Of a stretch of DNA of 64,000 bases, positions 20,230-31,690 are shown piece by piece; the first letter of the stretch is position 1, and each line of letters begins with the position of its first letter. This stretch comes from Dermanyssus gallinae. Its lineage: Eukaryota > Arthropoda > Arachnida > Mesostigmata > Dermanyssidae. The notes under the pieces are model-generated. The model saw nothing but the letters and a program-made list of their open reading frames with translations, searched no databases and was not told where the DNA came from. The stretch is from contig QVRM01005976.1 in assembly GCA_003439945.1 (NCBI GenBank), positions 739,001 through 803,000 on the forward strand. The letters are read 5' to 3'. The position numbers were made by a program, and so were the translations under genes.

Positions 20230-21006
20230 CATTTTTTTTATTTTTTTTTTTATTGCACAAATTTGTTTCACAATAATTTTAGTTCTTATTCGTTCAATTG
20301 CTTCACAAGTCTCCATGGATACAGGTGCAATACCTTAGCATTTGTAGTCTGGGTTGGAGGCCTAATGACAAACCCAGCCCGACTCGACGTAGCTTGTACC
20401 TCAAACATTACGTCGAACAGGTCCTCGTTTTTAATCAGGCGGCGCAATTGTCTTATGTCAGCTTCTTTAAACAGCTCGGTCACTGATTTAAGCTCGAGGG
20501 CATGCCTTTCCATCCGACACCGCCTTTCAACCCTCCTTAAAAAGCGACGCTGCATTCTTTCTAGTAATGCAAGGTCACCAAGCCTTGGGGGGTTCCACAC
20601 CTGGCATCCATATATCAATAGTGGCACAACATGTGATTTGTACAGTTTTAAATATACAGAGGCACTTCTTACAACAAACGTTCGAATTATCCAGTTGCAC
20701 AAAAGTGAGCATTTTGAGGCAACATGTGTAACCTGTTCAGTGAATGTTAAGGACGTCGAGAACCGCACACCAAGGTCTTTTGCATACTCCATTTTTGTCA
20801 GAACTAAGCCGTCTAACATGTAGTTATGCTTGGTATTTCTACTACCGAGATGCAGGACTCCACACTTGTGGGCGGATAATTTTAGACCCATCTTTGACGA
20901 CCACACAATAAAGTCGTTTAGTACACATTGAAGCACGTTCGCATCATTATCATCTCGAACAGGCATGTAAAGCTTGATATCGTCAGCGTATATTACATAT
21001 TTAACC
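20230..21006 (-). mobile_element. CR1/Jockey-like retrotransposon 3' fragment
   Basis: Minus-strand 5'-truncated insertion. It opens inside the RT active site, carries an intact thumb/C-terminal frame, and ends with a short 3' UTR, AATAAA and an A-rich tail (T-rich on the plus strand, about 20230-20253). Confidence 0.75.
20286..21005 (-). pseudogene. RT C-terminal part, CR1/Jockey-like, open
   Basis: The protein starts within VIYADDIKLYMPVRDD, the catalytic palm. GLKLSAHKCGVLHLG follows (the conserved segment after the active site), then KDLGVRFS, and the characteristic region YKSHVVPLLIYGCQVWNPP and RMQRRFLRRV. The natural stop is at about 20286. About 240 codons are uninterrupted, which suggests a young insertion. 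It lacks the endonuclease and RT fingers, so it has no activity alone. The first ATG in this frame is at about 20966, but the coding match begins upstream of it. Confidence 0.75.
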
Positions 21007-21676
21007 GATAACTACAGAAATTATCACATAGGATAACTACGCAGTGACGTGCACAGTGAGGCAATACTTTCTGCAGGCAAATATTTCTAACACAACGCCC
21101 TTAAGTGATGAGCCTAAGAATTTAAAGTCAATGTGGCATTTAAGCTCAAGTCCACTAAATCAGCATTTTTTTTAAAAGTCTAACTGGTAAAATACGCGAT
21201 GCACGATCCGAGCGACATTGGTAAAGCCGCGGTAGTGTAGGACTCTTATAACCCTACTAAAATCCAATCGCTCTTTCAGCTTCTTGTCAAGGGTGACCGT
21301 TGTACTGTACTCTTGAAATTACAGATTCTTCACCCCTTTTACAACAGTATTTAGAAGCCACATATTAAATATTCAGCATATCGTTAACGCGCAGAGTTAT
21401 CACTGCCTGCCAAAATCGATTTTTTTCCAGAGCGTACCGACTATATGTCACACACGACATGTCTATTTATTCACTGTCGTCCTGACGCATCCTTCGTCAT
21501 ATAGTGGCATAGCTCTTGATGAATGCAGCGTAATGCACGCTCAGACAGCACTCGACAGGAACCGACCGGACCCACGACACAATTTAAGCATAGCCGAGAT
21601 CATTGATTACACGGATGGCACAACTTACGGCATACTGTCTTGTTACGTATTCTACCCAAGAAAGACCGTTGTCTCA

Positions 21677-21711
21677 CTCTCGCCTACTTTTTATGAGTAA
21701 GTAGGCGAGAG
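21677..21711. repeat. Perfect 13-bp inverted repeat
   Basis: CTCTCGCCTACTT (21677-21689) pairs with AAGTAGGCGAGAG (21699-21711) across a 9-base loop. No T-run follows and no gene lies nearby. Confidence 0.7.
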
Positions 21712-22850
21712 CCGCACCGGGCAAAGGCGCTCTAAAATGGGTGTTATAACTGACATCGGAGTGTATTAACTGAATTCAACGAGATGACTTCAACCCCTGA
21801 CTCTGGGCACGGCTGCTCTGCGTAAACTGTGTCAGGTGTTGTATTGCCAGTGTGTTGCGCTATTTCCGGGAAATCATGTCTCACTTTCGAGACAATTGGC
21901 TCCAAACATAAACGGCCCAGACGGGGTAATGGGAGCTTAATATATGGCTGTGGGCAATCGATACAAATACTAGATGGTGTTGGTTCGATCAGGTGGAGCG
22001 CTGAGTGAGTATCTCCTGTCGTTGTACGTAATTAGTTGAGCGGCTTGCGTGGATTACTTGTTTCCCGTGGTACGGGGCTAAGTTCGTCATGTACTCGTTG
22101 GGCAGAGGCCGAAGCTTTTGCGTTGTAGTAAATAATAACGTCGTTGATAGCCTTTTTTCGTTGGGTTTAGCTGCATTGTGTGCCTGAGAATTTGTCTCAT
22201 CAATTGCATAGAGTATGTAATAGAGTATGTGTCATGTCCTTGCCTGAGTGACTGGGGCTGGACTGGGTTAAAAAAACGAATGTTCTTAAGCATGGGTACG
22301 TCTCAACTCAATGTACCTCAAATGCACCTTTATTTTGTCAATGGGGGACATTCATTACACTTTACAAATCATTATTTAAATACACTCAATCAGGTTATTT
22401 GTGTGCCGACATTTGCGCTGTTGCCGTTTCAAGTTCTCAGTGCCCTGGCCATCCGCCACGAAAAACATGTTATTTACACGATATCTTCTGTCTTGGTAAA
22501 TTGTTTTGACGAGACGACGTTACCGCTTTTAAGATTGTTTGTACGAGTGCTAAAATTGTTTGATACATTTGTGGAGTTTATAATAGGATTGTACATGCGA
22601 TAATCCGCTTTGAACTGCAGTTCCCGAACAGGGATTATCACAATAGATGTTCGGGCAATGTTACACCCTAATTAAACACGACGAGGGAATTTCCTTCCTA
22701 CACTTTCTATTGAGTGAATGTGTTTGTCCAAATAAGGCCGCCAAACCCCACAACAATAGGTAAAGTTTGGCACAACCAAGCGACTGGATGGCTTGTTTGA
22801 TATAAGTGCTAAAATACAGTTCCGATATCACCGCAACCCCGATGTCCTTG
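21712..22850. other. No recognisable gene
   Basis: The longest frame (22178-22603, 141 codons, plus) shows no motif or exon-like signals. Confidence 0.4.
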
Positions 22851-22859
22851 ATGCTATTT

Positions 22860-23640
22860 AACGCTGTAGTGTTTGTCTTTTGTTAGCGGTGTTGGAAGGT
22901 TCATATAGTTTCAGATCATCACAACAACCTGAAGCTTATATGTGATCGATTGGGGGATATCGTTTTTGAAATCTAAAATAAATATGCAAAATAAAAGTGG
23001 GCCGAGGCTTGATCCCTGAGGAACGCCAGAGGGGCACGCACCGACTCACTAAATCCATTGTTTACGCAAATGCAAAACTCTCGATTGGTGAGATAACAAG
23101 CAATTCATATTAAAGAGCGAGTGTCAACATTCAAGTACCTAGGCTTGTACACCATTCAAGTACCTAAGCTTGTACAAGTTTCACATGGTTTACTCTATTA
23201 ATTGTCTTCGAGAAATCAACATGTATGCAGTCAATAACCAGCGTATTGCTTATTATAACGGTCCAAGCTTGAGTCAATTAGACGAGTTGAGTTGCCATGA
23301 GTTTGCCATTAGTAAAAGCATGTTGGTTCTCATACAACAATCCCTTGAACTAAAAACGTTTATCAAAAATGGCCCACTAGAATTTTTTAAAGATGATACC
23401 ACATCATTGGAAAACCTTCGGAAACAGAACCCCCTTGGACAACGTAAACCGACGAGAATACGTCCTTAAATGCTTTAGAAGCGTCGTCTACGAGGACTGT
23501 CCGATCTATATTTAAAGCCGCAATGCTTTCTTTTCTCTTTAAGCGTTTATTTGCATTTCTACAAAACGACTTTGTGTGTTTTAAAATCAAGACTGCTAGT
23601 CTCTTTTATTATGCGAAGTCTTCTAGTTGCCGCAACTTTT
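22860..23640 (-). pseudogene. Decayed Jockey-like RT relic
   Basis: On the minus strand, pieces appear in the correct order across several frames. First is an EN-RT linker (DDASKAFKDVFSSVYV, about 23490). Then come fingers YENQHAFTNGK (about 23330), motif A VDFSKTINRVNHVKLV (about 23210), block SGVPQGSSLGPLLFCIF (about 23015) and active site CDDLKLYE (about 22905). Many stops and shifts mark it as older than the fragment at 20.2-21.0 kb. Confidence 0.7.
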
Positions 23641-23759
23641 TTCGTTCTGGACATATGAGTTCGGATTAATCAGCCGTTCTAGATTGGTTGCATATTTACG
23701 GAGCTTAGCATTTTGCTTTGACTTGACACTTTGTTTAAGTACAAACTATTTAATTAGTC

Positions 23760-24202
23760 ACTACCTGGACGGCCTGTTACTACCGGAATAGAATAGACGA
23801 TCAGCCTGACGTTGTTGGCTTTGCAGAGCGTCACCAGGTTATCCAGCTGATGCCCCATCCGCCTCCACATCTTAACAATATCATTGTTGGCTGGGTTCTT
23901 TACGATATCGTTTAGCCCGGCATGCAGCGTGACGAGCTGGTCCGTCGGCTGTGTGTTTTATATATGGCAATAAGGCGACGCACGTTTGCGATCACCTTGC
24001 ATAACGTGACGCCGCTTTGCCCCGAGATATGACAGCGCACGTCATCACCTACCACGTCAAGCACGTTCGTCGCTAGCCGCGAGATGTTGGAGTCACCGGC
24101 CAGGAGAACCGGCCGGGTTCGACGGCGGTTAATGAGGGCAGAGACGATCGATGTCTGTTTGCACAAAGACGATGTTTGTTTGCGTGCAAGCGTGAGTGAC
24201 AT
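23760..24202 (-). pseudogene. SGNH-hydrolase-like domain of a retroelement ORF1
   Basis: Read down from 24202. Block I is VLLAGDSNISRLATNVL. Then come a Gly-containing ISGQSGVTL block, and after a shift near 23945 the block III-like LVTLHAGLNDIVKN. The last part is DNLVTLCKANNVRLIVYSIP. GDSN and GxND in this order are the SGNH/GDSL fold signature. Such esterase-like domains are known in ORF1 of some CR1/L2-type non-LTR elements. Here it is the only visible part of its element: the RT relic downstream on the same strand (23640 to 22860) could belong to it, but the spacing is too short for a full EN. The first about 20 residues may be a spurious extension. Confidence 0.6.
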
Positions 24203-24589
24203 TGTTTTCCGACTTTAATGCAAATAGTTATTATCACAAACAGCCGGTTCACCCTTAAGCTAAAATATGTTAGTTTCCTTTACTTTTCAAGTCTTCTTTC
24301 TTCGACTTCAAGTCTGTTTTTGTATACATACAATATATACGCAAAATGCATTACTGTTCGGGTCTTAGCTTCTGAACAGTCCACCGAAGTATATACGTGC
24401 GATAGGTGATGTCACAAGGCAGGACGCCCGGGTAGACGGCATTGAAAATATTGGCCGCCGTTTTGCTGAACGGGGCCCAGCCAGTGTGCCCAAGTTAAAA
24501 CTGATCTCTAAGGAAAAACGCGGCGGCGTCTCAGGCAAATCAATTAATCTTAACTGATCCACTATTGTTAAACTTGATTGGTATATTAT

Positions 24590-25468
24590 AATTGTCACAA
24601 AATTTGTCATAGAAGTAAAACGCATTTGCAGACGAGCAGGTCTCGGCCCACAACAGGCGGCTATCCCTACACGAAAGGTGCTGCTCAAGTTCAAGGGAGC
24701 CCCGTCGGCCACCGTGTATCTTGGCATTCAGACCCACGCAGTGACAGTCGAGCCACCACGTCCTTCAAGATGCTTTAAATGTCAGCGCTTAGGTCATCAC
24801 GCATCCTCTTGCAGCGGTCAAGTAGCATGTGTGAACTGCGGCAGTAACCGACATCTAGTCAAGGACTGTAAAAGTGCTCCAAAATGGGCAAGCGCGGAGG
24901 TGCACACAGATCAGCGTCTCCTTCGTGTCCGAGCTACGCCATTGCTTGGGAAAAGAGCAAGATTATTACCGGATCACGAGTCCTTCGTCAGGTCCAGTCC
25001 GACTACCCGGCAGCCACTATTGTAGAAAGACCGGCGACTCGAACGAATCCGGCACCATGCGAGACAGGTGAGAATGCTCCTCGTTCCTACGCCTCAGTGG
25101 TCCGTGAGATCGTTGCTCCTAGTTCGGATGGAACGTCCGATAAGACTATTACGCTTGCTCCACTTAAGGCCTTGAAACCGACACATCGCCGACGCAGAAT
25201 GCGCCCGCGCCAGGCGGAATATCGTCGAGCTCCCGGCACTACCTGGGTGGGCTTGTCGCCATCGAGGGCGCGTTCCACTCGCAAGGCAGACCCTCTTGCA
25301 GGGCTCACCAGCGCTGCAAAAATGCTAAGCGGCCTTGACCCTCAAGCAGCCAGCGCACTTCGTAACCTTGCAAACCTTCTCGGACCAGTCATCAGGCTGT
25401 TATCAGCTTTCGAAGTGAAGAAATCTGTCGGGCCGAAACATAATGCCTCAAGACGCCTCCGAAAATAA
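24590..25468 (+). pseudogene. ORF1 (gag) with CCHC zinc knuckles
   Basis: It probably binds element RNA. After PTRKVLLKFKGAPSATVYLG comes a knuckle array: CFKCQRLGHHASSC, CVNCGSNRHLVKDC, and a third, GGAHRSASPSCPSY, whose first Cys pair is lost where the frame shifts near 24885. This three-knuckle array resembles Jockey/I-type gag. The second frame (to 25468) has a low-complexity Arg-rich part (PTHRRRRMRPRQAEYRR) and a hydrophobic C-terminal helix-like segment (LRNLANLLGPVIRLLSAF). Gag-like sequence may reach back to 24400 with one stop. The stop at 25466-25468 lies inside ORF2. Confidence 0.65.
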
Positions 25469-28318
25469 AGCCGGTCCGAGCCACTCGGACAACCTCCCGC
25501 AGACGGACCATTTATCCAGCCTCAGGTCGGATACAGGGAACCCAGCTTTCCACTACAACAGGGTTACTTGCACGCATTGCCAAAGGAACTTTACAAGAAG
25601 GGGAATCAAACGGCACATGACGGCAGCACACTCGAACATTGAACACCAATTTTTACCCCTCGTCAGAAATCCGGTCGACAACACTGATGGTACCCACCTG
25701 CGCGAAAAACTCGCCGAGTACACAAAGACATACAAACGGCTTGACACCATCCCTAAAAGTGCCCGTCCTGCAGTTGCGGTAGCCGTTGGCCAACAAACGT
25801 TCACTCGTACATCAAAACAATGACGCGCATAGCTGGGCCAACCTACTGGTTTTCGCGCATACAGTTCTCAGAGCTCCACCACAAAAACAGAACAATCTTA
25901 GTTGGACCACATACCTCAGAGACAGAATCGAGGAACATAGATCAGGTAGTAGCCTTCACCCGAATTGGTCCCAAGGAAGCACTGAAACAAGCGACCTAAC
26001 AAGGACAAAGCCGCCGCTAGACGAGCAACCAGGCTACTAGGCGAAGGCGACATTGGAGGCGCTGCGAGAGCTCTGCTTTCTGTGGGAAGTCCTGTTTGCG
26101 CAGCCGAGGCGTTCGTGGAAATGACTTCCAAACACCCTAGTGAACCGGCCGACCTTGACTTGCCACCAAGACTATCCCACGCCGAGCCGCTAGTCACCAG
26201 TTCAGAAGAGATTCGCGAGGCCGTACGAACCTTTCCGGCAGGGTCTACCGCCGGTATGGACGGCCTGCGGCCGCGCCACCTCAGAGACCTCATTGCCACG
26301 ACCAATACAAATATCGCCAGTCGTCTACTGCGTGACTTAGCGAAAGTGATTGACATTATCAGAAGTGGCACAGTGCCTGAGGCCATCCGCCCTATTATTT
26401 TTGGTGGACGCCTCATCGCAATTAAAAAGCCGAGTGGGTCATTTCGTCCAATTGTCATTTCCTCAGTCTTTCGGAGGATTGCGGCAAAAATCACTGTCAA
26501 GCTAGGAACAAATATCGTGTGCGAAAAGCTTGGGGCCCACCAGCTTGGCTTCAATACGCCTAATGGCATCGAAGCAGTGGTTCACACAACAAGAGCTTTT
26601 ATATCTAGCGCACCCAACAATTTCGTCGCCGCCAAACTCGATTTTAAGAATGCTTTTAACCAGGTCCGTCGCGACCACATACTAAAAACTGTACAAACGG
26701 ATTGGCCAGAGGCAGCCCCCTTAGTTGACCAAACCTACAGGTCCAGTTCAGAGCTCTCATTCGGTGAAAGAACAATTTTCTCGTGCAGCGGCGTGCAGCA
26801 GGGCGACCCCCTTGGTCCGCCGCTATTCTGCCTAGCAATCAAAGAACTAGTCAATTCTATCCAGTCCCCCTTAAATCTCTGGTACCTAGACGATGGCACC
26901 ATTGGGGGAGAAGCATCTGTGGTACAGGCAGATATCAAGAGAGTTCTTGACTTCGGTCAGAAGGGTGGTCTTGAGCTCAACTCCCAGAAAAGCGAAATTA
27001 TTTACAAAGGCCAGCCGAACATATCCGCCTTTGAGGCACTTCTTCCGGCAGCAGATATGACGCTCTTAGGGTCCCCTGTGGGGTCGGCCGCCACTCACCC
27101 AGAACTCGCAGGTAAGATAAAGAGCCTTTGCTCTCGCCTAAACCGGCTAAACCTGCTTAATCCCCATACCGCATATCACCTATTAAAATCATCTTTGGGC
27201 TCATCAAGAATTGTCCACTTCCTCCGCAGCACGGACGTCGGAGCAAACCAGGATCTGCTGTGGGAGTTAGACAATAGCCTTAGGACCCGCCTTAGCGACC
27301 TCCTCAATCTAAACTTGGCCGACAACAACTGGGCTCAAGCCACCCTTCCTCTTAGACTCGGAGGTTCGGGAATCCGCTCTGCAGCAGATCTGGCAGCCAG
27401 CTGTCACGTTGCTTCATTACACGCCTCAGAAGCTACAGTCCAGCACATCAGCCCGGCCATAGCCCTGCAGGCTTTCCAGGATGCCAAAAAAGCTGCTGAT
27501 TCAAGATTCGAGAACCTCGAAGGCCAACTCCCAGAGGCAAACAAACGCCTGCAGAGGTCCTATGACGATCTCATAGTATCCAAGAAATGTCAGCGTTTAC
27601 TGTCCGCTGCACTGTCCACGGCAGACAAGGGACTAGCAAATGGCTCCAAGCCATCCCTTCCTCAAACCTTGGCACTTTACTTGATTACGAAAGTTTTCGT
27701 CTGTGCATCGGCTTGAGCTTGGAAACAAGACTAACGGAGGAACACCGGTGTCCGTGTGGAGCACAAGTGGACATTTGGGGAACCCACGGGCTCTCCTGCA
27801 ACAGAAGCTAAGGGCGTCAAAGCCGTCACAGCGAGATTAACGAGATTACCGCCCGGGCCTTAAGGTCAACTCTACTGCCATGCATTCGAGAGCCAACCAG
27901 CCTCCTGAGAAACGACGAAAAGAGGCCTGACGGTCTCACCCTAATCCCTTTTGAAAGGGGAAAGGCGCTTATTTGGGATGCTACAGTCACCGACACGCTC
28001 GCCCCTTCGAACGTAAAGGCCAGCGCATCAGCCGCTGGCTCCGCAGCACGCAAGGCTGAACGTCTAAAGACCAACAAATAAGCCCAGCTCACCGACGAGT
28101 TTATTTTTGTGCCACTAGTATTGGAGACACTAGGGGGACCTGGCCCTGAGGCATGGTCACTTTTACAGAAGATTGGCAAACGAATTGAACTCATGACGGG
28201 GGACAAAAGAGCTTTCGACTTTCTACTCCAGCGGCTATCTCTGGCGGTTCAGCGCGGCAATGCGGCAGCAATTATGGGCACAATGAGGGGCTGCCTCGAG
28301 GATAAGCTCGATTGGTAG
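25443..28318 (+). pseudogene. ORF2: C2H2 finger, RT (LDDGT), RLE endonuclease
   Basis: The start ATG at 25443 (MPQDASENK) overlaps ORF1. A C2H2 finger follows: CTHCQRNFTRRGIKRHMTAAH (about 25569-25629). Frameshifts lie near 25800 and 26000. The RT frame (to 27716) has STAGMDGLRPRHL, GSFRPIVISSVFRRI, the motif-A region AKLDFKNAFNQV, CSGVQQGDPLGPPLFCLAI, the active site WYLDDGTIGG, and LELNSQKSEI. A shift near 27600-27700 leads to the RLE: C-P-C-x9-H-x3-C (about 27758-27803), then RPDG with Asp 15 residues later in ALIWDATV. The end is at TAG 28316-28318. TAA stops interrupt it at 27809-27811 and near 28078. N-terminal finger plus C-terminal RLE places it with site-specific-type RLE retrotransposons; the clade is not certain. 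Confidence 0.8.
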
Positions 28319-28390
28319 CACCCCTCACAAGCCCAAGGGTAGTTAGATATTCATATTCAACTGTAACTACAAAATGAAATAAAATGTGCA

Positions 28391-30029
28391 CCGAATATTT
28401 AAAAAAATTGTCACCAAATAAGCCATGCTGCCTATATATACGCCACGCCAGAGACTTGCTATATAGTGCAGTGTTATCCTGCGTTAACTCCCATTAAATA
28501 AGCAGCCGTTAGAATTTAAATTTAAATGCGTTTATTTGAGTGTACTCACTATATTATATTTTTATAAGCGTATCCTCGCATTTGCATTCAGGGCACAACG
28601 CATTTTATATATATATCATTTTAACATGTGCAATTTTCAATCTAGATGAATACGATAAGTCAATCAGCTGCATAGTTGTACTACTTATATAGATTTGAAG
28701 ATATATGCACGATTTTACAAAAGCTAAGACGTCACAATAGAGGGTAAAAAAAAGGACTAATTGCGAAAACGGCACCTTGTGCTTAGGTTTGCCATTCAGG
28801 GTTTTGACATGAATATTTGTCCACAGTTTTCACGATGAGATTAAACTTTTACGATGCTAGCAAGTTTTCTGACATTTTACAACGAACATTTTATTTCTTC
28901 ATTTTTAGACGACTTCACTCTTAGACGAGATGTTAACAAGATGTTCCGTTGGCAATAAACGGTCGTACGCTGAAACCATCGGACTCTCAAAATTCCCGAA
29001 GAGATTTCTGATAAATTAGATCCAAGCCTTACCAAGGACGAAGGCCTTAGACAGTCATTTTTCTGGGTGGGAATATCAGTTTGTAGATGTTAATGGGCGT
29101 TTTTATGAGACTAGAAGGATAATCACTAACTACTGGATTTAGCAAAAATCGGATTATGAAGTTAATTTATATGAGGTTGCGTTCATAAATTGGGTTTCAC
29201 GAAAAAACGACCAAGCGCGTACGCAAGCTATGTGAGAGATTCGTGTTAACTAATTTTGTGTGCAAGTGTACAAATAAAGTGTACAAGAACAATGCCGCTA
29301 ACGAACGGGATGTAGGAAGCTGTAATGCAAAGGTGTACAAACAAATGCTAGTTAAAAATTAGTTAAATAATTAAATTGAATCCATACGCGAACACGTTTA
29401 AACAGTTGAAGCTAGAAGACGGTTCGGTGTATGGTAGGCGCAATATATGAGAATGCAGGGTTTTCTTACGTCGATAGCACATTTTAAAGTAATTCCTTTA
29501 GTTTACATATGCTATTATGTATGTAACAGTACCTGGGCTGTTGAACGGAGACATTTGATCCTTCGCTCTTATCTTTCCTGCAAGACACGGCCAGTAGGAG
29601 TTGGATAAAGAGAATCTACTCGGAGAAGGGTAGATATCGGAAGGCCCATCGGCCCTTCGACCATGCATATTCTTAATTCTTCTTCATTTTGTCCTCCTAA
29701 AAATAAAGGCAGAAAATTTTGACATCTTTGTCTTGTTCACAGGTTGCGGATTTTACACCGTATACTTAGCAGGTTCAACCTAGTAGTAAGCGCCAATGAA
29801 AAAAAGTTTTTTGTTGTTTCAATTACCCAGGATGGAGATTCATATTCCTGGCTACCTTTCGTTGTCAGCTCATTGCTCTGGAACACTGCGAACGTGTTTA
29901 GTTCCCTTCTTGTAACTGATAGAATGGTTGTCAAAGTACTGTTGTTTCGGTTGGTGTGTTCTAGTTCATGTTGTTATCGACAAAACCTGCATCATTTGTG
30001 CACGATTGGTCTTGTAACCCCAGGTATAG
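28391..30029. other. No recognisable gene; AT-rich
   Basis: No RT, EN or host protein motif. The frame 29744-30139 becomes retroelement-like only at its end, which is treated as part of the next feature. Confidence 0.4.
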
Positions 30030-31396
30030 GAAACGATCTAAGATTGGCTAGTCAGACTAGTTTAAATTATTTCTATCTGAATACCCGCTCTTTAGCCACT
30101 CCAAGTGCTATTGATGCCCTTGCAGGGTTCACTTGGTGACCGATACTTGGCGCATCGAATGAATCGACGGTCCAGTGGTGGGGTTGTGCGTATTTTGACA
30201 CTCAAAGTACTGCACTGTCGCCGACCTAAAATACCCAGAGGCTCAAAAACTGGACTTGCTTATTACATCTGAGGTGGAGCTTGTCACCGACACAGCAGTC
30301 ATAACTCCCCCTATAACTGGTCATCGGGCTCTCAGTTTCTCGATTCTGAACCCTACTTCACACCCCTTAGGGTCGGGCGGCGTTCAATTTCTGGAAGGCT
30401 GATTACGAGGTGATCTGTAGAAATCTCGCGAGCGCAAATTGGACAACATTCTTTGCAGGATATGTTGACATTAAGGAGATTTATAATACATTTGTTGATT
30501 AGATACATTTTAGTACGTAGGCCAATTGTTTACATCCCGTTATGAGTCAAATAAAATGTGTTTCCAATATACACCTTCTTATCGAGATATTTACGCCCCA
30601 ACAAAATAAGAATATTAATCTCAATACGACAAGTCTTTGAAACCATGCTCGGCAGTTAGAGGACCTAATGGCTGAGGACGCGACTGAAAGCATCTCAGTG
30701 AAATTCAAGAAGGTCTTGTCAAGGTTGAGAATTATCGGAGAGTCATAACAAATTGTTAAAGTTACTAAATCATTTTGTCGCTACGCGAGTAAGCAATACA
30801 CTGATTTAGCATCTCTCTACTCAAATTCAATAATGCGCTTATTGAAAACAACCAAGGTAAAGCGGCGCCATTCTCCAAATTGAGGGCTAATCAGCCACCG
30901 CCACAGACAAAATTGGGTGCCTATAGGAAGACGTAATAGCCGAGCAATTCATAGGCATCTTTTAATTTCAATAATAGAGATAATTCAAAAGATCAAAACA
31001 CTCAATAATCTGCAATTTGCACTAGATATATACACCAGGTATAACATCAATATTTTCTATCTCTTGTAATTTGATTGCAACCATTATTGTACATATTTTA
31101 GAGATCGTACTGTAATGGTAAGTTGCTGCGCTATTTCGACGTCAACTGTAACGCTTGTACTAAAAGAAGGTGCTAAGGACTCGGTGGGTCCTTTCCTCGG
31201 TGGGAACTACCGCCCGGTAGCTCACATTGAAAACTGGTTAGTGTGTAACGAATTGAGTGACATTGACATATGATCAGCACGGGTTTGCTAGGGGCCATTT
31301 CACTGGAGCGACACTTATATCTATGATCCACCATTGGAGCCACACATAATTAATTATAGAACATTTTATTGTATATAAGTATATATATAAGACGAA

Positions 31397-31454
31397 CACT
31401 GCCGAGTGTACAAACATATTGTAAATGATTAATAAATCATCACAACATTTTCTA
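31397..31454 (+). repeat. 58-bp dispersed terminal module, copy c
   Basis: Reverse complement of copies at 9554-9612 and 13640-13696: CACTGCCGAGTG, about 10 variable bases, TTGTAAATGATTAATAAATC, then TTTTCTA against a TA run. Here it splits an old RT relic, which supports its being part of a mobile element. Confidence 0.75.
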
Positions 31455-31459
31455 TATTA

Positions 31460-31511
<52 letters not shown>
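31460..31511. repeat. (TA)n followed by (GA)n
   Basis: A short TA run then about 34 bp of GA repeats, directly after the 58-bp module. Confidence 0.9.
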
Positions 31512-31512
<1 letters not shown>

Positions 31513-31690
31513 AAATCGGTAACGTGAAAAGTGACCCCCTTTCTTGCACCTCAGGGCTGTCGCAAGAATTGTGCATTGGGCCCCTTCGCTTCAGAATATA
31601 CGTCCTTAATTTCCCGACATTGATTCAAGAAGACGCCACCAATCTCTTATTTGCAGACGATTTCTGCTTCATAGTTATGTAATACTATAT

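Larger units (their letters stand above)
24400..28390 (+). mobile_element. Two-ORF retrotransposon: CCHC gag + RT/RLE
   Basis: A single plus-strand unit. A gag-like ORF1 with zinc knuckles overlaps by 26 bases an ORF2 that begins with a C2H2 zinc finger, has an RT with a LDDGT active site, and ends in a restriction-like endonuclease. The 3' UTR is short (28319 to about 28390), with AATAAAATG near its end. The 5' end is unclear; gag-like sequence starts near 24400. No target-site duplication was found by eye. Multiple shifts and stops make it inactive. Confidence 0.65.
30030..31690 (+). pseudogene. Decayed Jockey-like EN and RT relic
   Basis: Pieces in element order: EN start YFYLNTRSLATPSAIDALA (about 30070), EN end VITPPITGHRALSF (about 30305), RT fingers GGNYRPVAHI (about 31200) and YDQHGFARGHFTGATLI (about 31270). 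After an interruption at about 31340-31520 come a GVPQGS-like block decayed to SGLSQELCIGPLRF, and active site LLFADDFCF (about 31655). The frame is broken many times. The interruption holds the 58-bp terminal module and TA/GA repeats, so a later insertion probably split this relic. Confidence 0.55.

Noticed and set aside
27809..28080. Stop-codon recoding in the RLE element, since reading continues well after TAA
   Set aside because: Other retroelements here are interrupted by different stops and frameshifts, which fits ordinary decay.
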